Below, piece after piece: positions 57,209 through 64,000 of a stretch of DNA of 64,000 nucleotides. The translations under genes were made by a program, and so were the position numbers. The stretch's first letter is position 1. Each line of letters starts with the position of its first letter. This DNA is from Patiriisocius_A hiemis (lineage in GTDB: Bacteria > Bacteroidota > Bacteroidia > Flavobacteriales > Flavobacteriaceae), in NCBI RefSeq assembly GCF_031846325.1, contig NZ_JAVRHZ010000002.1, positions 124,001 to 188,000 on the forward strand, written 5' to 3'. Below the pieces are notes generated by a model that was not told where the DNA came from, ran no database searches, and saw nothing but the letters and a program-made list of their open reading frames with translations.

Positions 57209-58603
57209 ATGCGTTTCAAAATCAAATCTTTGATTTTACTATCTGTAGTAACTCTAGTAGCTTTAATTGCTATACAGGGGTACTTAATTTATAATACATA
57301 TCAATTAAAGAAAAAAACCTACACAATAGATGCTAGAAATGCAATTGCCAAAGTATATAACACACCGGAATTAGACTCCATTATGTGGCTGTATCGAACA
57401 GATTTTAAAGATAACCTTAAATCTTATGAAGCAGGAAATTTATCGAAAGATAGCTTGCTAAAGAAACTGCAAGACAAATCTACTTCAATAAATTATGGGT
57501 TTATGGAAATTTTTAACTCTAAGTTGGCTGAAACTACGCAAGATTATAAAATTCAATTTAAAAAAATAGTGAACAGCATTAATTTAAGTGATTCACTACA
57601 AAGCAAGTCACTTATTTATGATATTTCAGAAAAAAACGACACTATACTGTTGGTTGGAGAAAGGTTCTCAAATTCTGATGCTATCTTAATTAACAATAGT
57701 ACTTGGCAGGATGCGATTACATTTGAAAAAACAGATGACACAGAAGAAAAAACATTAAATTTTAAGTCAAGTATATACATGAGCATTTCAAACTGGAATA
57801 ACCTATTGTTTAGAGAAATGTCCGGTTTACTTATACTATCCAGTTTTCTATTCTTGTTCGTTGTAAGCTTATTGTTTTATTCTATTCAAAATTTATTTAA
57901 GCAAAAAAGAATAGCTGCCATTAAAACAGATTTTATAAACAATATTACACATGAATTAAAAACACCCTTAACAACATTGTCCTTAGCTACTAAAACCTTA
58001 TCTAATAAAGTGCTAGCCAACAAAACTACTAGCATGGTGACAGACACCATCAAGGTAATAGAAAGACAAAATACCAGACTTCAAAACCTCATAGATCAAG
58101 TACTTAAAAATAGTCTGGGGTATAATGAGATAAAATTGAATAAAGAAGAAATAAACGCCTCTGTATTTTTAAATGAATTGTTGAATGATTATGAACTTGG
58201 CTTAGATAAAGAAATCGCTATAGAACGTGCTATTGATAAAACAGGAGTTCTAATGCTTGCCGATAAGTTTCACATAAGCACAGCAATACTAAACATACTC
58301 AATAATGCTATAAAATATGGTGGAACGCAACTATTGGTCTCTTACACAATTGACCATAAATCTGTTTGTCACCTAATTAAAATTACTGATAACGGTATTG
58401 GGATTGAGCCAAAATACCAAAAATTCATTTTCGAGAAATTTTATCGTGCTCAAGGTGAGAAGGACACCCATAATTATAAAGGGCTTGGACTTGGGCTATA
58501 CTATACCGCTCAAATTGTGAAAGCTCACAACAGTCAAATTACTGTAGAAAGCAAAAAAAATAAAGGAACAACTTTTACTATTAATATCCCCGTGGCGCAA
58601 TGA
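57209..58603 (+). CDS. Sensor histidine kinase (HisKA/EnvZ type)
   Basis: A 464-residue kinase: TM1 at about residues 7-29, a periplasmic sensor of about 170 residues, TM2 at about 205-228 (LLILSSFLFLFVVSLLFY), then HisKA with NITHELKTPLTTLSLA (phospho-acceptor His248) and HATPase motifs NILNNAIKYGG, DNGIGIEPKYQKFIFEKFYR and GLGLGLYY. It resembles the Bacteroidota RprX-type kinases. Its stop overlaps the regulator start (ATGA), and with the -7 box at +5 its mRNA is probably leaderless. Confidence 0.92.
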   Translation: MRFKIKSLILLSVVTLVALIAIQGYLIYNTYQLKKKTYTIDARNAIAKVYNTPELDSIMWLYRTDFKDNLKSYEAGNLSKDSLLKKLQDKSTSINYGFMEIFNSKLAETTQDYKIQFKKIVNSINLSDSLQSKSLIYDISEKNDTILLVGERFSNSDAILINNSTWQDAITFEKTDDTEEKTLNFKSSIYMSISNWNNLLFREMSGLLILSSFLFLFVVSLLFYSIQNLFKQKRIAAIKTDFINNITHELKTPLTTLSLATKTLSNKVLANKTTSMVTDTIKVIERQNTRLQNLIDQVLKNSLGYNEIKLNKEEINASVFLNELLNDYELGLDKEIAIERAIDKTGVLMLADKFHISTAILNILNNAIKYGGTQLLVSYTIDHKSVCHLIKITDNGIGIEPKYQKFIFEKFYRAQGEKDTHNYKGLGLGLYYTAQIVKAHNSQITVESKKNKGTTFTINIPVAQ

Positions 58604-59298
58604 AAAAGAAACATATCTTATTGGTAGAAGATGATTTTGATTTTGGCACTATGTTAAAGCAATACCTTGAGCTAAATAATTTTAAAGTGACTTGGGGAAA
58701 AGATGGGCTTGAAGGGTTATCCTTATCAAACAAAGGCGCATACAATTTGTTTATAATTGATGTTATGATGCCAAAAATGGATGGCTTTACTCTAGCTGAA
58801 AAATTAGTAGAAAGCACTCCAGAAGTACCTCTATTATTTCTAACAGCTCGTAAAACAAAAGAAGACAAAATTAAAGGGTTAAAGTTAGGTGCAGATGACT
58901 ATGTTGTAAAACCTTTTGAAGCCGAAGAACTAGTATATAGAATTAAAAATATTATATCAAGGACCGAACGACAAAACGTCTTTTCAGAAATACCAGAAAA
59001 AGACATTATAGCTATTGGCAACTACAATTTCGATTTTGGAAACCTAAAGTTAAGTATTAATGAAAATTCAAAAAAATTAACTAGTAGAGAAGCCAAACTA
59101 CTCTACTACCTTTTTCAAAACAAAAATAGTGTTATAACACGAGAAGAAGTTTTGGCTCATGTCTGGGGCAAAACAGACTTCTTTTCAGGACGAAGCATGG
59201 ATGTGTTTGTTAGCAGGTTGAGAAAATATTTAAAAGAAGACAAAAACATTGAAATAGCCAGTATACGCGGTGTTGGCTTAGAATTCAATTTAAATTGA
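58600..59298 (+). CDS. OmpR-family response regulator
   Basis: A 232-residue regulator: receiver with D11/D12, phosphorylation site D54 (FIIDVMMPKMDG), T83-region LTARKTK and K104 (YVVKPFEAEE); C-terminal winged helix (SREAKLLYYLFQNKNSVITR, SMDVFVSRLRKYL). Cognate partner of the upstream kinase, overlapping it by four bases. It is 23 bases before a gene for a T9SS-secreted protein, which may be co-transcribed. Confidence 0.94.
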   Translation: MKKKHILLVEDDFDFGTMLKQYLELNNFKVTWGKDGLEGLSLSNKGAYNLFIIDVMMPKMDGFTLAEKLVESTPEVPLLFLTARKTKEDKIKGLKLGADDYVVKPFEAEELVYRIKNIISRTERQNVFSEIPEKDIIAIGNYNFDFGNLKLSINENSKKLTSREAKLLYYLFQNKNSVITREEVLAHVWGKTDFFSGRSMDVFVSRLRKYLKEDKNIEIASIRGVGLEFNLN

Positions 59299-59321
59299 AA
59301 ATTAAATTTTAAAAATAAATC

Positions 59322-61037
59322 ATGAAAACTATTACAAGAACAATCATATTTCTTTTACTGGCAAATGTTGCCGTAGCCCAAGATTATTTTGAAACAAACA
59401 CTTTTGGTGCATCAAGTATAGATATTTTAATAAATTCGGCTGTAGATAGCAATGGTAATATTTATAGTGCTGGCTTATATTCTGGCACGCTAACAGTTGG
59501 ATCTGAAAGTACTACCTGGCAAGGTGGTAATGCCGATGCATTTTTATCTTTTCATAACGAAAATGGAACTCCAACGGGAATTCAGGGCTTTGGTGGCCAA
59601 TTAGATGATGCAGCTATAGATGTAGCCGTTGACGCCAATGACAATATATTTATAACTGGTTATTTTCAAGGTGCAGGACCTAATGCTTTTGATGCAGACC
59701 CAGGGCCTAACGAATTTTTACTAGAACAACTTTCGCCTATTGCAAGTCGCGATTGTTTTATTATTAAACTAGACAGTAATCGTGATTTTGTAAATGCTTG
59801 GCAAATAAGTAATCCATCAGGTGCAGGCGCTAACGAAGATTCACATACAATTGAAGTTGACTCAGATGGAAACATATATGTTGCTGGTTCTTTTGCTTTT
59901 GCAGACTTTGACCCAGACCCATCAGACGAAGAAACTATCTTATCAGTTGATGGAGGATCTACAACCGATGGTTTTTTGGTAAAACTAGATAACAATGGTG
60001 ATTTTATTTGGGTAAAAACCTACGATGGTGCTAATGGACATGTAAGAGTAGATGATATGCAGTTTGACGCTGACGGAAACTTAGTCTTAGTAGGTAGCTT
60101 CGAAAATGAAGTAGATCTAGATACAGATGGAACTAATACAGATATATTTTCGACAAATGGTGATGACGATATATTTATTACTAAAGTTGATACAGGTGGA
60201 AACTACATCTGGGGTGCCGCATTTGGAGGTGCAGGACTTGATATTGCTGAAACTGTAAGTATCCTTTCTTCAGGGATTTATTTAGGTGGGATGTTTTCAG
60301 GAACAGTAGATTTTGACCCTGGAGCTAGCACAAATGAAGTAACTTCAAATGGTGATTGGGATGCATTTTATAGTGTTTTTGATACTAATGGAAACTTTCA
60401 GAGTGCTTATATTACAGGAGGAGAAGGTAACGAGAATCTTGAAGCTATCTATTCAATTGTTGAAGATGCAGATGGACAAATCTATGCAGCTGGTGAGTTT
60501 ATTGGTACTTCAGATTTTGACTTAGGTTCTGGTACAGAAGAAACTACTTCAAATGGTAATGTAGATTTATTTTATGTTATCAATAATACTGCAGGAGAAT
60601 ATGTAAACCATTGGACCGTTGGAGGTTCTCAAGCAGAAACTAATCCACAAATTAGGTTTAATACCAATGGTGACATTATTACAAATGGATCATACAGAAG
60701 TAGTGATATGGACTTTAACCCCTTTAGTGGTGTAGATACTCAGGGTAATAATGGATTTTTTGATGTGTTTTTCTCACGATATGCCCTTGAAACACTAGGA
60801 GTTAACGAGAATGAATTAAATGAGGTTGTTGTATATCCAAACCCTTTTGTAAATGAAATCTCAATAGCAAATTCAGAATTAATTGAAAGCTATCAAGTTT
60901 ACTCCGTAACTGGTAAATTATTACAAGAAGGTATTTATAATAAATCTATAAACCTCTCTTCTATATCAAAGGGAGTTTATTTACTCACTCTTAAAGGAAA
61001 TAGACAAACAACTACTAAAAGGATAGTTAAACACTAG
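59322..61037 (+). CDS. T9SS-secreted SBBP/propeller-like repeat protein
   Basis: A 571-residue protein with signal peptide (IIFLLLANVAVAQ), about six to eight repeats of 50-60 residues built on DxDFDPGxxxxxxxSNGDxDxFxxxxDxxGxF (for example DFDPGASTNEVTSNGDWDAF and DFDLGSGTEETTSNGNVDLF), matching SBBP-type beta-propeller repeats, and a C-terminal type A sorting domain (VVVYPNPFVNEISI, GVYLLTLKGN, TTTKRIVKH). It should be exported to or across the outer membrane by the type IX system. No enzymatic motif seen. Confidence 0.83.
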   Translation: MKTITRTIIFLLLANVAVAQDYFETNTFGASSIDILINSAVDSNGNIYSAGLYSGTLTVGSESTTWQGGNADAFLSFHNENGTPTGIQGFGGQLDDAAIDVAVDANDNIFITGYFQGAGPNAFDADPGPNEFLLEQLSPIASRDCFIIKLDSNRDFVNAWQISNPSGAGANEDSHTIEVDSDGNIYVAGSFAFADFDPDPSDEETILSVDGGSTTDGFLVKLDNNGDFIWVKTYDGANGHVRVDDMQFDADGNLVLVGSFENEVDLDTDGTNTDIFSTNGDDDIFITKVDTGGNYIWGAAFGGAGLDIAETVSILSSGIYLGGMFSGTVDFDPGASTNEVTSNGDWDAFYSVFDTNGNFQSAYITGGEGNENLEAIYSIVEDADGQIYAAGEFIGTSDFDLGSGTEETTSNGNVDLFYVINNTAGEYVNHWTVGGSQAETNPQIRFNTNGDIITNGSYRSSDMDFNPFSGVDTQGNNGFFDVFFSRYALETLGVNENELNEVVVYPNPFVNEISIANSELIESYQVYSVTGKLLQEGIYNKSINLSSISKGVYLLTLKGNRQTTTKRIVKH

Positions 61038-61065
61038 ACCACTAACTGTTTCAGCTAATATAAAG

Positions 61066-61093
61066 AAAAGCCTCAGATAATCTGAGGCTTTTT
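61066..61093. terminator. Bidirectional terminator between T9SS protein gene and tRNA-Leu
   Basis: AAAAGCCTCAGA (61066-61077) with TCTGAGGCTTTT (61081-61092), 3-base loop. It ends two bases before the 3' end of the tRNA. Confidence 0.9.
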
Positions 61094-61094
61094 G

Positions 61095-61176
61095 TACTCA
61101 AGGTGGGAATCGAACCCACACTCCCGAAGGAACTGGATTTTGAATCCAGCGCGTCTACCAATTCCGCCACTTGAGC
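61095..61176 (-). tRNA. tRNA-Leu (anticodon CAA)
   Basis: The 82-base minus-strand sequence has acceptor GCTCAAG/CTTGAGT (one G-U), D region GCGGAATTGGTAGACGC, anticodon stem CTGGA/TCCAG around TTCAAAA (anticodon CAA), a long variable arm (TTCCTTCGGGAGT) and T loop TTCGATT. Long variable arm plus CAA identify leucine. CCA is not encoded. A -7 box (TATTTTTG, minus strand, 61190-61197) lies just upstream. Confidence 0.95.
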
Positions 61177-61189
61177 GTTAAGAGGGCGA

Positions 61190-61197
61190 CAAAAATA
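61190..61197 (-). promoter_or_regulatory. Candidate -7 box of tRNA-Leu
   Basis: Minus strand TATTTTTG matches TAnnTTTG; transcription near 61185, nine bases before the mature 5' end. Confidence 0.4.
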
Positions 61198-61240
61198 AAC
61201 AAAATGTAATAAATTGTTAGTAAATCGTAATTTCATTTTT

Positions 61241-61270
61241 TTTGTAGCAATAGCAATTGATATACATTTG
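61241..61270 (+). promoter_or_regulatory. Promoter of prs
   Basis: TTTG (61241-61244), 18-base spacer, TACATTTG (61263-61270). A full -33/-7 match; transcription near 61275. Confidence 0.7.
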
Positions 61271-61294
61271 TGACATCAACCAAAACTCATTACT

Positions 61295-62236
61295 ATGTCT
61301 GTGCCTATTCCAGAACCTAAACTTTTTACGTGTAAGCAAAGTGAAGTATTATCTCGAGCTATTGCAAAGGAGTTTGGCGCTCCTCTAGGAAACGTCATTA
61401 CATCCACATATAGTGATGGAGAGTTTCAGCCATCTTTTGAGGAATCGGTTCGTGGAAGTCGTGTATTTATTATTGGGTCTACACACCCAAATAGTGACCA
61501 TTTAATGGAAATGCTATTGATGCTTGATGCTGCAAAACGAGCTTCGGCAAGACATATTACCGCTGTATTACCATATTTTGGGTGGGCAAGGCAAGACCGT
61601 AAAGACAAGCCTAGAGTCCCTATTGCGGCAAAACTGGTTGCAAAAATGCTTGAAACTGCTGGAGCTACACGTATTATTACAATGGATTTACACGCAGACC
61701 AGATTCAAGGTTTTTTCGAAAAACCTGTAGACCACCTTTTTGCTTCTACTATTTTTCTACCCTATTTAAAGGAGCTTAATTTGCCTAACCTTACTATTGC
61801 ATCTCCAGATATGGGAGGAAGTAAAAGAGCCTATGCATATTCTAAAGCGCTTGAAAGTGACGTAGTTATTTGTTACAAACAACGAGCAAAAGCAAATGTC
61901 ATATCGCACATGGAGTTAATTGGTGATGTACAAGGAAAAAATGTAGTCCTAGTAGATGACATGGTAGATACTGCTGGAACCTTAACTAAAGCAGCAGACC
62001 TTATGATGGAACGTGGCGCCCTTAGTGTTCGTGCTATTTGTACACACCCTATCTTATCAGGAAATGCCTATGAAAGAATAGAAAACTCAAAGCTAGAAGA
62101 GCTTATTGTAACAGACTCAATTCCACTTCGCCAAGAAAGCAACAAAGTAAGAGTGCTTAGTTGTGCTTCACTTTTTGCAGATGTAATGTTAAGTGTAAAT
62201 GAGAATAAGTCTATTAGCTCTAAGTTTTTGATGTAA
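61295..62236 (+). CDS. prs: Ribose-phosphate pyrophosphokinase (PRPP synthetase)
   Basis: A 313-residue class I PRPP synthetase making PRPP from ribose-5-phosphate and ATP, precursor of nucleotides, His, Trp and NAD. Signatures: SDGEFQPSFEESVRGSRVFI, the ATP loop YFGWARQDRKDKPR, the divalent-cation/PRPP signature TMDLHADQIQGFF, and the PRPP-binding loop VVLVDDMVDTAGTL. Length is normal. It has its own well-formed promoter. Confidence 0.97.
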   Translation: MSVPIPEPKLFTCKQSEVLSRAIAKEFGAPLGNVITSTYSDGEFQPSFEESVRGSRVFIIGSTHPNSDHLMEMLLMLDAAKRASARHITAVLPYFGWARQDRKDKPRVPIAAKLVAKMLETAGATRIITMDLHADQIQGFFEKPVDHLFASTIFLPYLKELNLPNLTIASPDMGGSKRAYAYSKALESDVVICYKQRAKANVISHMELIGDVQGKNVVLVDDMVDTAGTLTKAADLMMERGALSVRAICTHPILSGNAYERIENSKLEELIVTDSIPLRQESNKVRVLSCASLFADVMLSVNENKSISSKFLM

Positions 62237-62266
62237 GATTTATACATCTTTTCAGTCTTCTTTTCT

Positions 62267-62296
62267 TTTGTCTTTGTTTTAAATGTTTTACATTTG
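62267..62296 (+). promoter_or_regulatory. Promoter of rplY
   Basis: TTTG (62267-62270), 18-base spacer, TACATTTG (62289-62296), the same box sequence and spacing as prs. Transcription expected at about 62301. Confidence 0.7.
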
Positions 62297-62300
62297 CAGC

Positions 62301-62317
62301 CGCTTAAAAGCTAAGCG
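62301..62317 (+). promoter_or_regulatory. Hairpin at the 5' end of the rplY leader
   Basis: CGCTTA (62301-62306) pairs with TAAGCG (62312-62317) around a 5-base loop. It begins at the predicted transcription start, so the transcript would open with a stem-loop, followed by an A+T-rich stretch to the ATG. Confidence 0.45.
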
Positions 62318-62341
62318 ATTATAAAAATTTAAAATTTCAAA

Positions 62342-63001
62342 ATGAAATCAATTACAATTAACGGACTTAAAAGAGAAAGCGTGGGCAAGGTAGCTACCAA
62401 AGCCTTACGTAATGCTGGAAAGGTTCCTTGCGTAGTGTACGGAGGAGATGAGCCTATTCACTTTTCAGCAGATGAACTGGCCTTCAACAAACTTGTGTAC
62501 ACACCAGACGTGCATACAGTTGTAGTTGAGTTAGGTGACGGCTCAAAAGTAAAAGCAGTTTTACAAGACATTCAATTTCACCCAGTAACAGACAGAATTT
62601 TACATGCAGACTTTTATCAAATTTTTGATGATAAAGAAGTAATGATGGAAATCCCTGTTCGTGTTGTTGGTAACTCTAGAGGAGTTAAAAATGGTGGAGT
62701 ATTACGAATTGTAAACCGTAGATTACGTGTAAAAGCTATTCCAGAAAACTTACCAGATTTTATCGAAATTGATATTACTGAAATGAAAATTGGTGATATT
62801 AGAACTGTTGCTTCTGTAATGAATGATGCATATAAGATTATGCACGAAGAAAACAGAACTATTCTTCAAGTGAGAACATCTCGTACTGCTATTGTGGACG
62901 AAGAAGATGAAGAAGATGAAGAAGGAGCTGAAGGTGAAGAGGGAGCTGAAGCTGCTGCTGAAGGTGCCGACGCGCCAGCTGAAGAAGCTGCAACTGAATA
63001 A
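62342..63001 (+). CDS. rplY: 50S ribosomal protein L25/general stress protein Ctc
   Basis: A 219-residue long-form (TL5/Ctc) L25 that binds 5S rRNA. The N-terminal domain begins MKSITINGLKRESVGKVATK and includes NAGKVPCVVYGG, with the C-terminal domain following (VMMEIPVRVVGNSRGV). The last 35 residues are a low-complexity acidic tail rich in Glu, Asp and Ala (DEEDEEDEEGAEGEEGAEAA), characteristic of Bacteroidota L25. Terminator follows directly. Confidence 0.95.
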   Translation: MKSITINGLKRESVGKVATKALRNAGKVPCVVYGGDEPIHFSADELAFNKLVYTPDVHTVVVELGDGSKVKAVLQDIQFHPVTDRILHADFYQIFDDKEVMMEIPVRVVGNSRGVKNGGVLRIVNRRLRVKAIPENLPDFIEIDITEMKIGDIRTVASVMNDAYKIMHEENRTILQVRTSRTAIVDEEDEEDEEGAEGEEGAEAAAEGADAPAEEAATE

Positions 63002-63023
63002 CACTATTCAAACAAATAAATCC

Positions 63024-63056
63024 AAAAAGCATCTCGTTGATTCGAGATGCTTTTTT
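63024..63056 (+). terminator. Terminator of rplY
   Basis: AAAAAGCATCTCG (63024-63036) with CGAGATGCTTTTT (63043-63055), loop of six, followed by a T run. Confidence 0.92.
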
Positions 63057-63082
63057 TATTTTTACAAGAGATTTATCAATTT

Positions 63083-63778
63083 ATGTTTCATTTTCTTCGG
63101 AAGCTTTTTAAAATAAAACCTAATATTTCTTCAAAAGAAGAAAAGAAAGAACAGAATTCAGAAAAAATTGAAGTACATCAAAATAAGTTCTCGCCTTCGC
63201 GAGAAATAGATATGAAAAAATTTCTCATTGTTGGTCTTGGTAATATTGGCCCTAAATACGAAAACACCCGCCATAATATAGGTTTTAAAATTGTAGACCA
63301 CTTAGCACATACAGAGGCTTTAACTTGGGAAACAGTCAAGCTAGGAGACATTACTACCTATAAAAAGAAAGGTCGCACTTTTATTTTATTAAAGCCAAGC
63401 ACGTATATGAACCTGAGTGGCAAAGCAGTAAAATACTGGTTGGAAAAAGAAAAAATACCACAAGAAAACCTCTTGGTTGTGACAGATGACCTCAACCTAC
63501 CTTTTGGCACTTTACGTATAAAAACAAAAGGGAGTGATGGTGGTCACAACGGGTTAAAAGACATTCAAAATGTATTACAAACTACTAAGTATAATCGTTT
63601 TAGATTTGGGATAAGCGATGCCTTCTCAAAAGGACGACAAGTAGATTATGTTCTAGGTGAGTGGACAGAAGAAGAAAAAGCAAAGTTACAAGAGCGTCTA
63701 GATAAAAGCATAGAGGTAATACCTGCTTTTGGTTTAGCTGGAATAAACAATACCATGAACACTTTTAATGGTAAATAA
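63083..63778 (+). CDS. pth: Peptidyl-tRNA hydrolase
   Basis: Pth releases peptides from stalled peptidyl-tRNA. The catalytic core begins KKFLIVGLGNIGPKYENTRHNIGF (Asn and catalytic His) and continues with KPSTYMNLSGKAV, VVTDDLNLPFG and GSDGGHNGLKDI. The core starts at the ATG 63212, but the frame is open upstream; an ATG at 63083 adds 43 residues (MFHFLRKLFKIKPNISSKEE), a lysine-rich extension of a kind seen in flavobacterial Pth. The extension codes through a perfect hairpin (63188-63205). I report the long form with the short form (63212) as a real alternative. It is one base before ribF. Confidence 0.85.
   Translation: MFHFLRKLFKIKPNISSKEEKKEQNSEKIEVHQNKFSPSREIDMKKFLIVGLGNIGPKYENTRHNIGFKIVDHLAHTEALTWETVKLGDITTYKKKGRTFILLKPSTYMNLSGKAVKYWLEKEKIPQENLLVVTDDLNLPFGTLRIKTKGSDGGHNGLKDIQNVLQTTKYNRFRFGISDAFSKGRQVDYVLGEWTEEEKAKLQERLDKSIEVIPAFGLAGINNTMNTFNGK
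63188..63205 (+). repeat. Small palindrome just upstream of the Pth core
   Basis: TTCTCGC (63188-63194), CTTC loop, GCGAGAA (63199-63205): a perfect 7-bp stem six bases before the ATG at 63212. It is more G+C-rich than its surroundings and may be a mobile or repetitive palindrome, or an RNA structure controlling the internal start. Confidence 0.6.
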
Positions 63779-63779
63779 T

Positions 63780-64000
63780 ATGAATGTACATAAAGGAGCT
63801 TCAAACTTTACCTCGCAAAAAAATAGTGTAGTCACTATTGGTACTTTTGATGGAGTACATATTGGGCATAAGGCCATCTTAAAGCGTTTATTAGTTTCCG
63901 AAGAAAAGGAAGATCTAGAATCAGTATTACTTACCTTTTTTCCACATCCTAGAATGGTTTTACAAAGTGATGCAGATTTAAAACTCATTAATACACTTTC
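63780..64000 (+). CDS. ribF: Riboflavin kinase/FAD synthetase, N-terminal part (partial)
   Basis: The frame opens at ATG 63780 and runs off the window (73 codons seen). The translation contains SVVTIGTFDGVHIGHKAIL (the GxFDGxHxGH nucleotidyltransferase signature of the FMN adenylyltransferase domain) and LLTFFPHPRMVL. These identify the bifunctional RibF that makes FMN and FAD. It starts one base after the pth stop, so the two are co-transcribed. Confidence 0.92.
   Translation, partial: MNVHKGASNFTSQKNSVVTIGTFDGVHIGHKAILKRLLVSEEKEDLESVLLTFFPHPRMVLQSDADLKLINTL

Noticed and set aside
1..64000. Mobile elements, prophage or defence islands
   Set aside because: No transposase, integrase, restriction enzyme, phage structural gene or terminal repeats were seen; both tRNA genes lack flanking duplicated 3' ends.

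Overview
The window is an A+T-rich chromosomal segment from a member of the Bacteroidota, most likely a (marine-type) Flavobacteriaceae. The evidence is a SusC/SusD pair, two proteins with type IX secretion (T9SS) C-terminal sorting domains, TonB-dependent receptors with carboxypeptidase-regulatory-like N-termini, the flavobacterial ExbB/ExbD cluster, and many Bacteroidota promoter -7 boxes (TAnnTTTG) with almost no Shine-Dalgarno sites. Genus cannot be fixed from the sequence alone. No IS element, prophage, integrase or CRISPR array is visible; the region reads as core genome with a few accessory surface-protein genes.

Layout. 1-1.4 kb: the last codons of rpoN, a PAP2-like membrane protein and an outer-membrane barrel. 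1.4-3.8 kb: an ExbB / 4-TM protein / ExbD / ExbD energiser cluster. 4.3-6.7 kb: tRNA-Ser, asparaginase, a TatD nuclease and a retropepsin-like protease. 6.8-9.7 kb: a NarL-type two-component system and a 36-residue membrane protein. 9.7-15.4 kb: 2-oxoglutarate dehydrogenase E2 and E1, a small barrel protein and a polyprenyl diphosphate synthase. 15.5-22.4 kb: a TetR-TolC-adaptor-RND efflux operon with a perfect palindrome in its promoter. 22.4-26.7 kb: SusD and SusC. 26.8-31.5 kb: aspS, a small membrane protein, a cold-shock protein, tadA and dxs. 31.5-35.7 kb: a secreted M36 metalloprotease and a dGTPase-like HD protein. 35.8-43.7 kb: a TonB-dependent receptor with a beta-helix lipoprotein, a YwqK-like protein, a PiT phosphate transporter with a PhoU-like tail and a DUF6503-like protein. 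43.7-47.3 kb: nrdA and nrdB. 47.7-52 kb: a lipoprotein and a 1210-residue repeat protein. 52-57 kb: a DUF3109 protein, MarC, small membrane and lipoproteins, an S41 protease, a deoxycytidylate deaminase and a HupE/UreJ protein. 57.2-61 kb: an OmpR-type two-component system and a T9SS-secreted propeller-like protein. 61-64 kb: tRNA-Leu, prs, rplY, pth and the start of ribF.

How the genes work together. Housekeeping genes (TCA cycle, isoprenoid precursors, aminoacylation, nucleotide supply, translation) alternate with envelope functions. ExbB/ExbD can power the TonB-dependent receptors; TetR/TolC/adaptor/RND form one regulated pump; nrdAB, the deoxycytidylate deaminase, the dGTPase-like protein and prs all touch nucleotide pools; the receptor/lipoprotein pair lies next to the phosphate transporter.

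The most noteworthy signals are: a recurrent spacing in which a TAnnTTT(G/A) box lies exactly five bases before the start codon of four genes, with three more at four to six, predicting leaderless mRNAs; the 1210-residue protein built from three cassettes of strict 15-residue repeats joined by near-identical DNA; the 32-bp palindromic operator of the efflux operon; and the possible link between the receptor/lipoprotein pair and phosphate transport.
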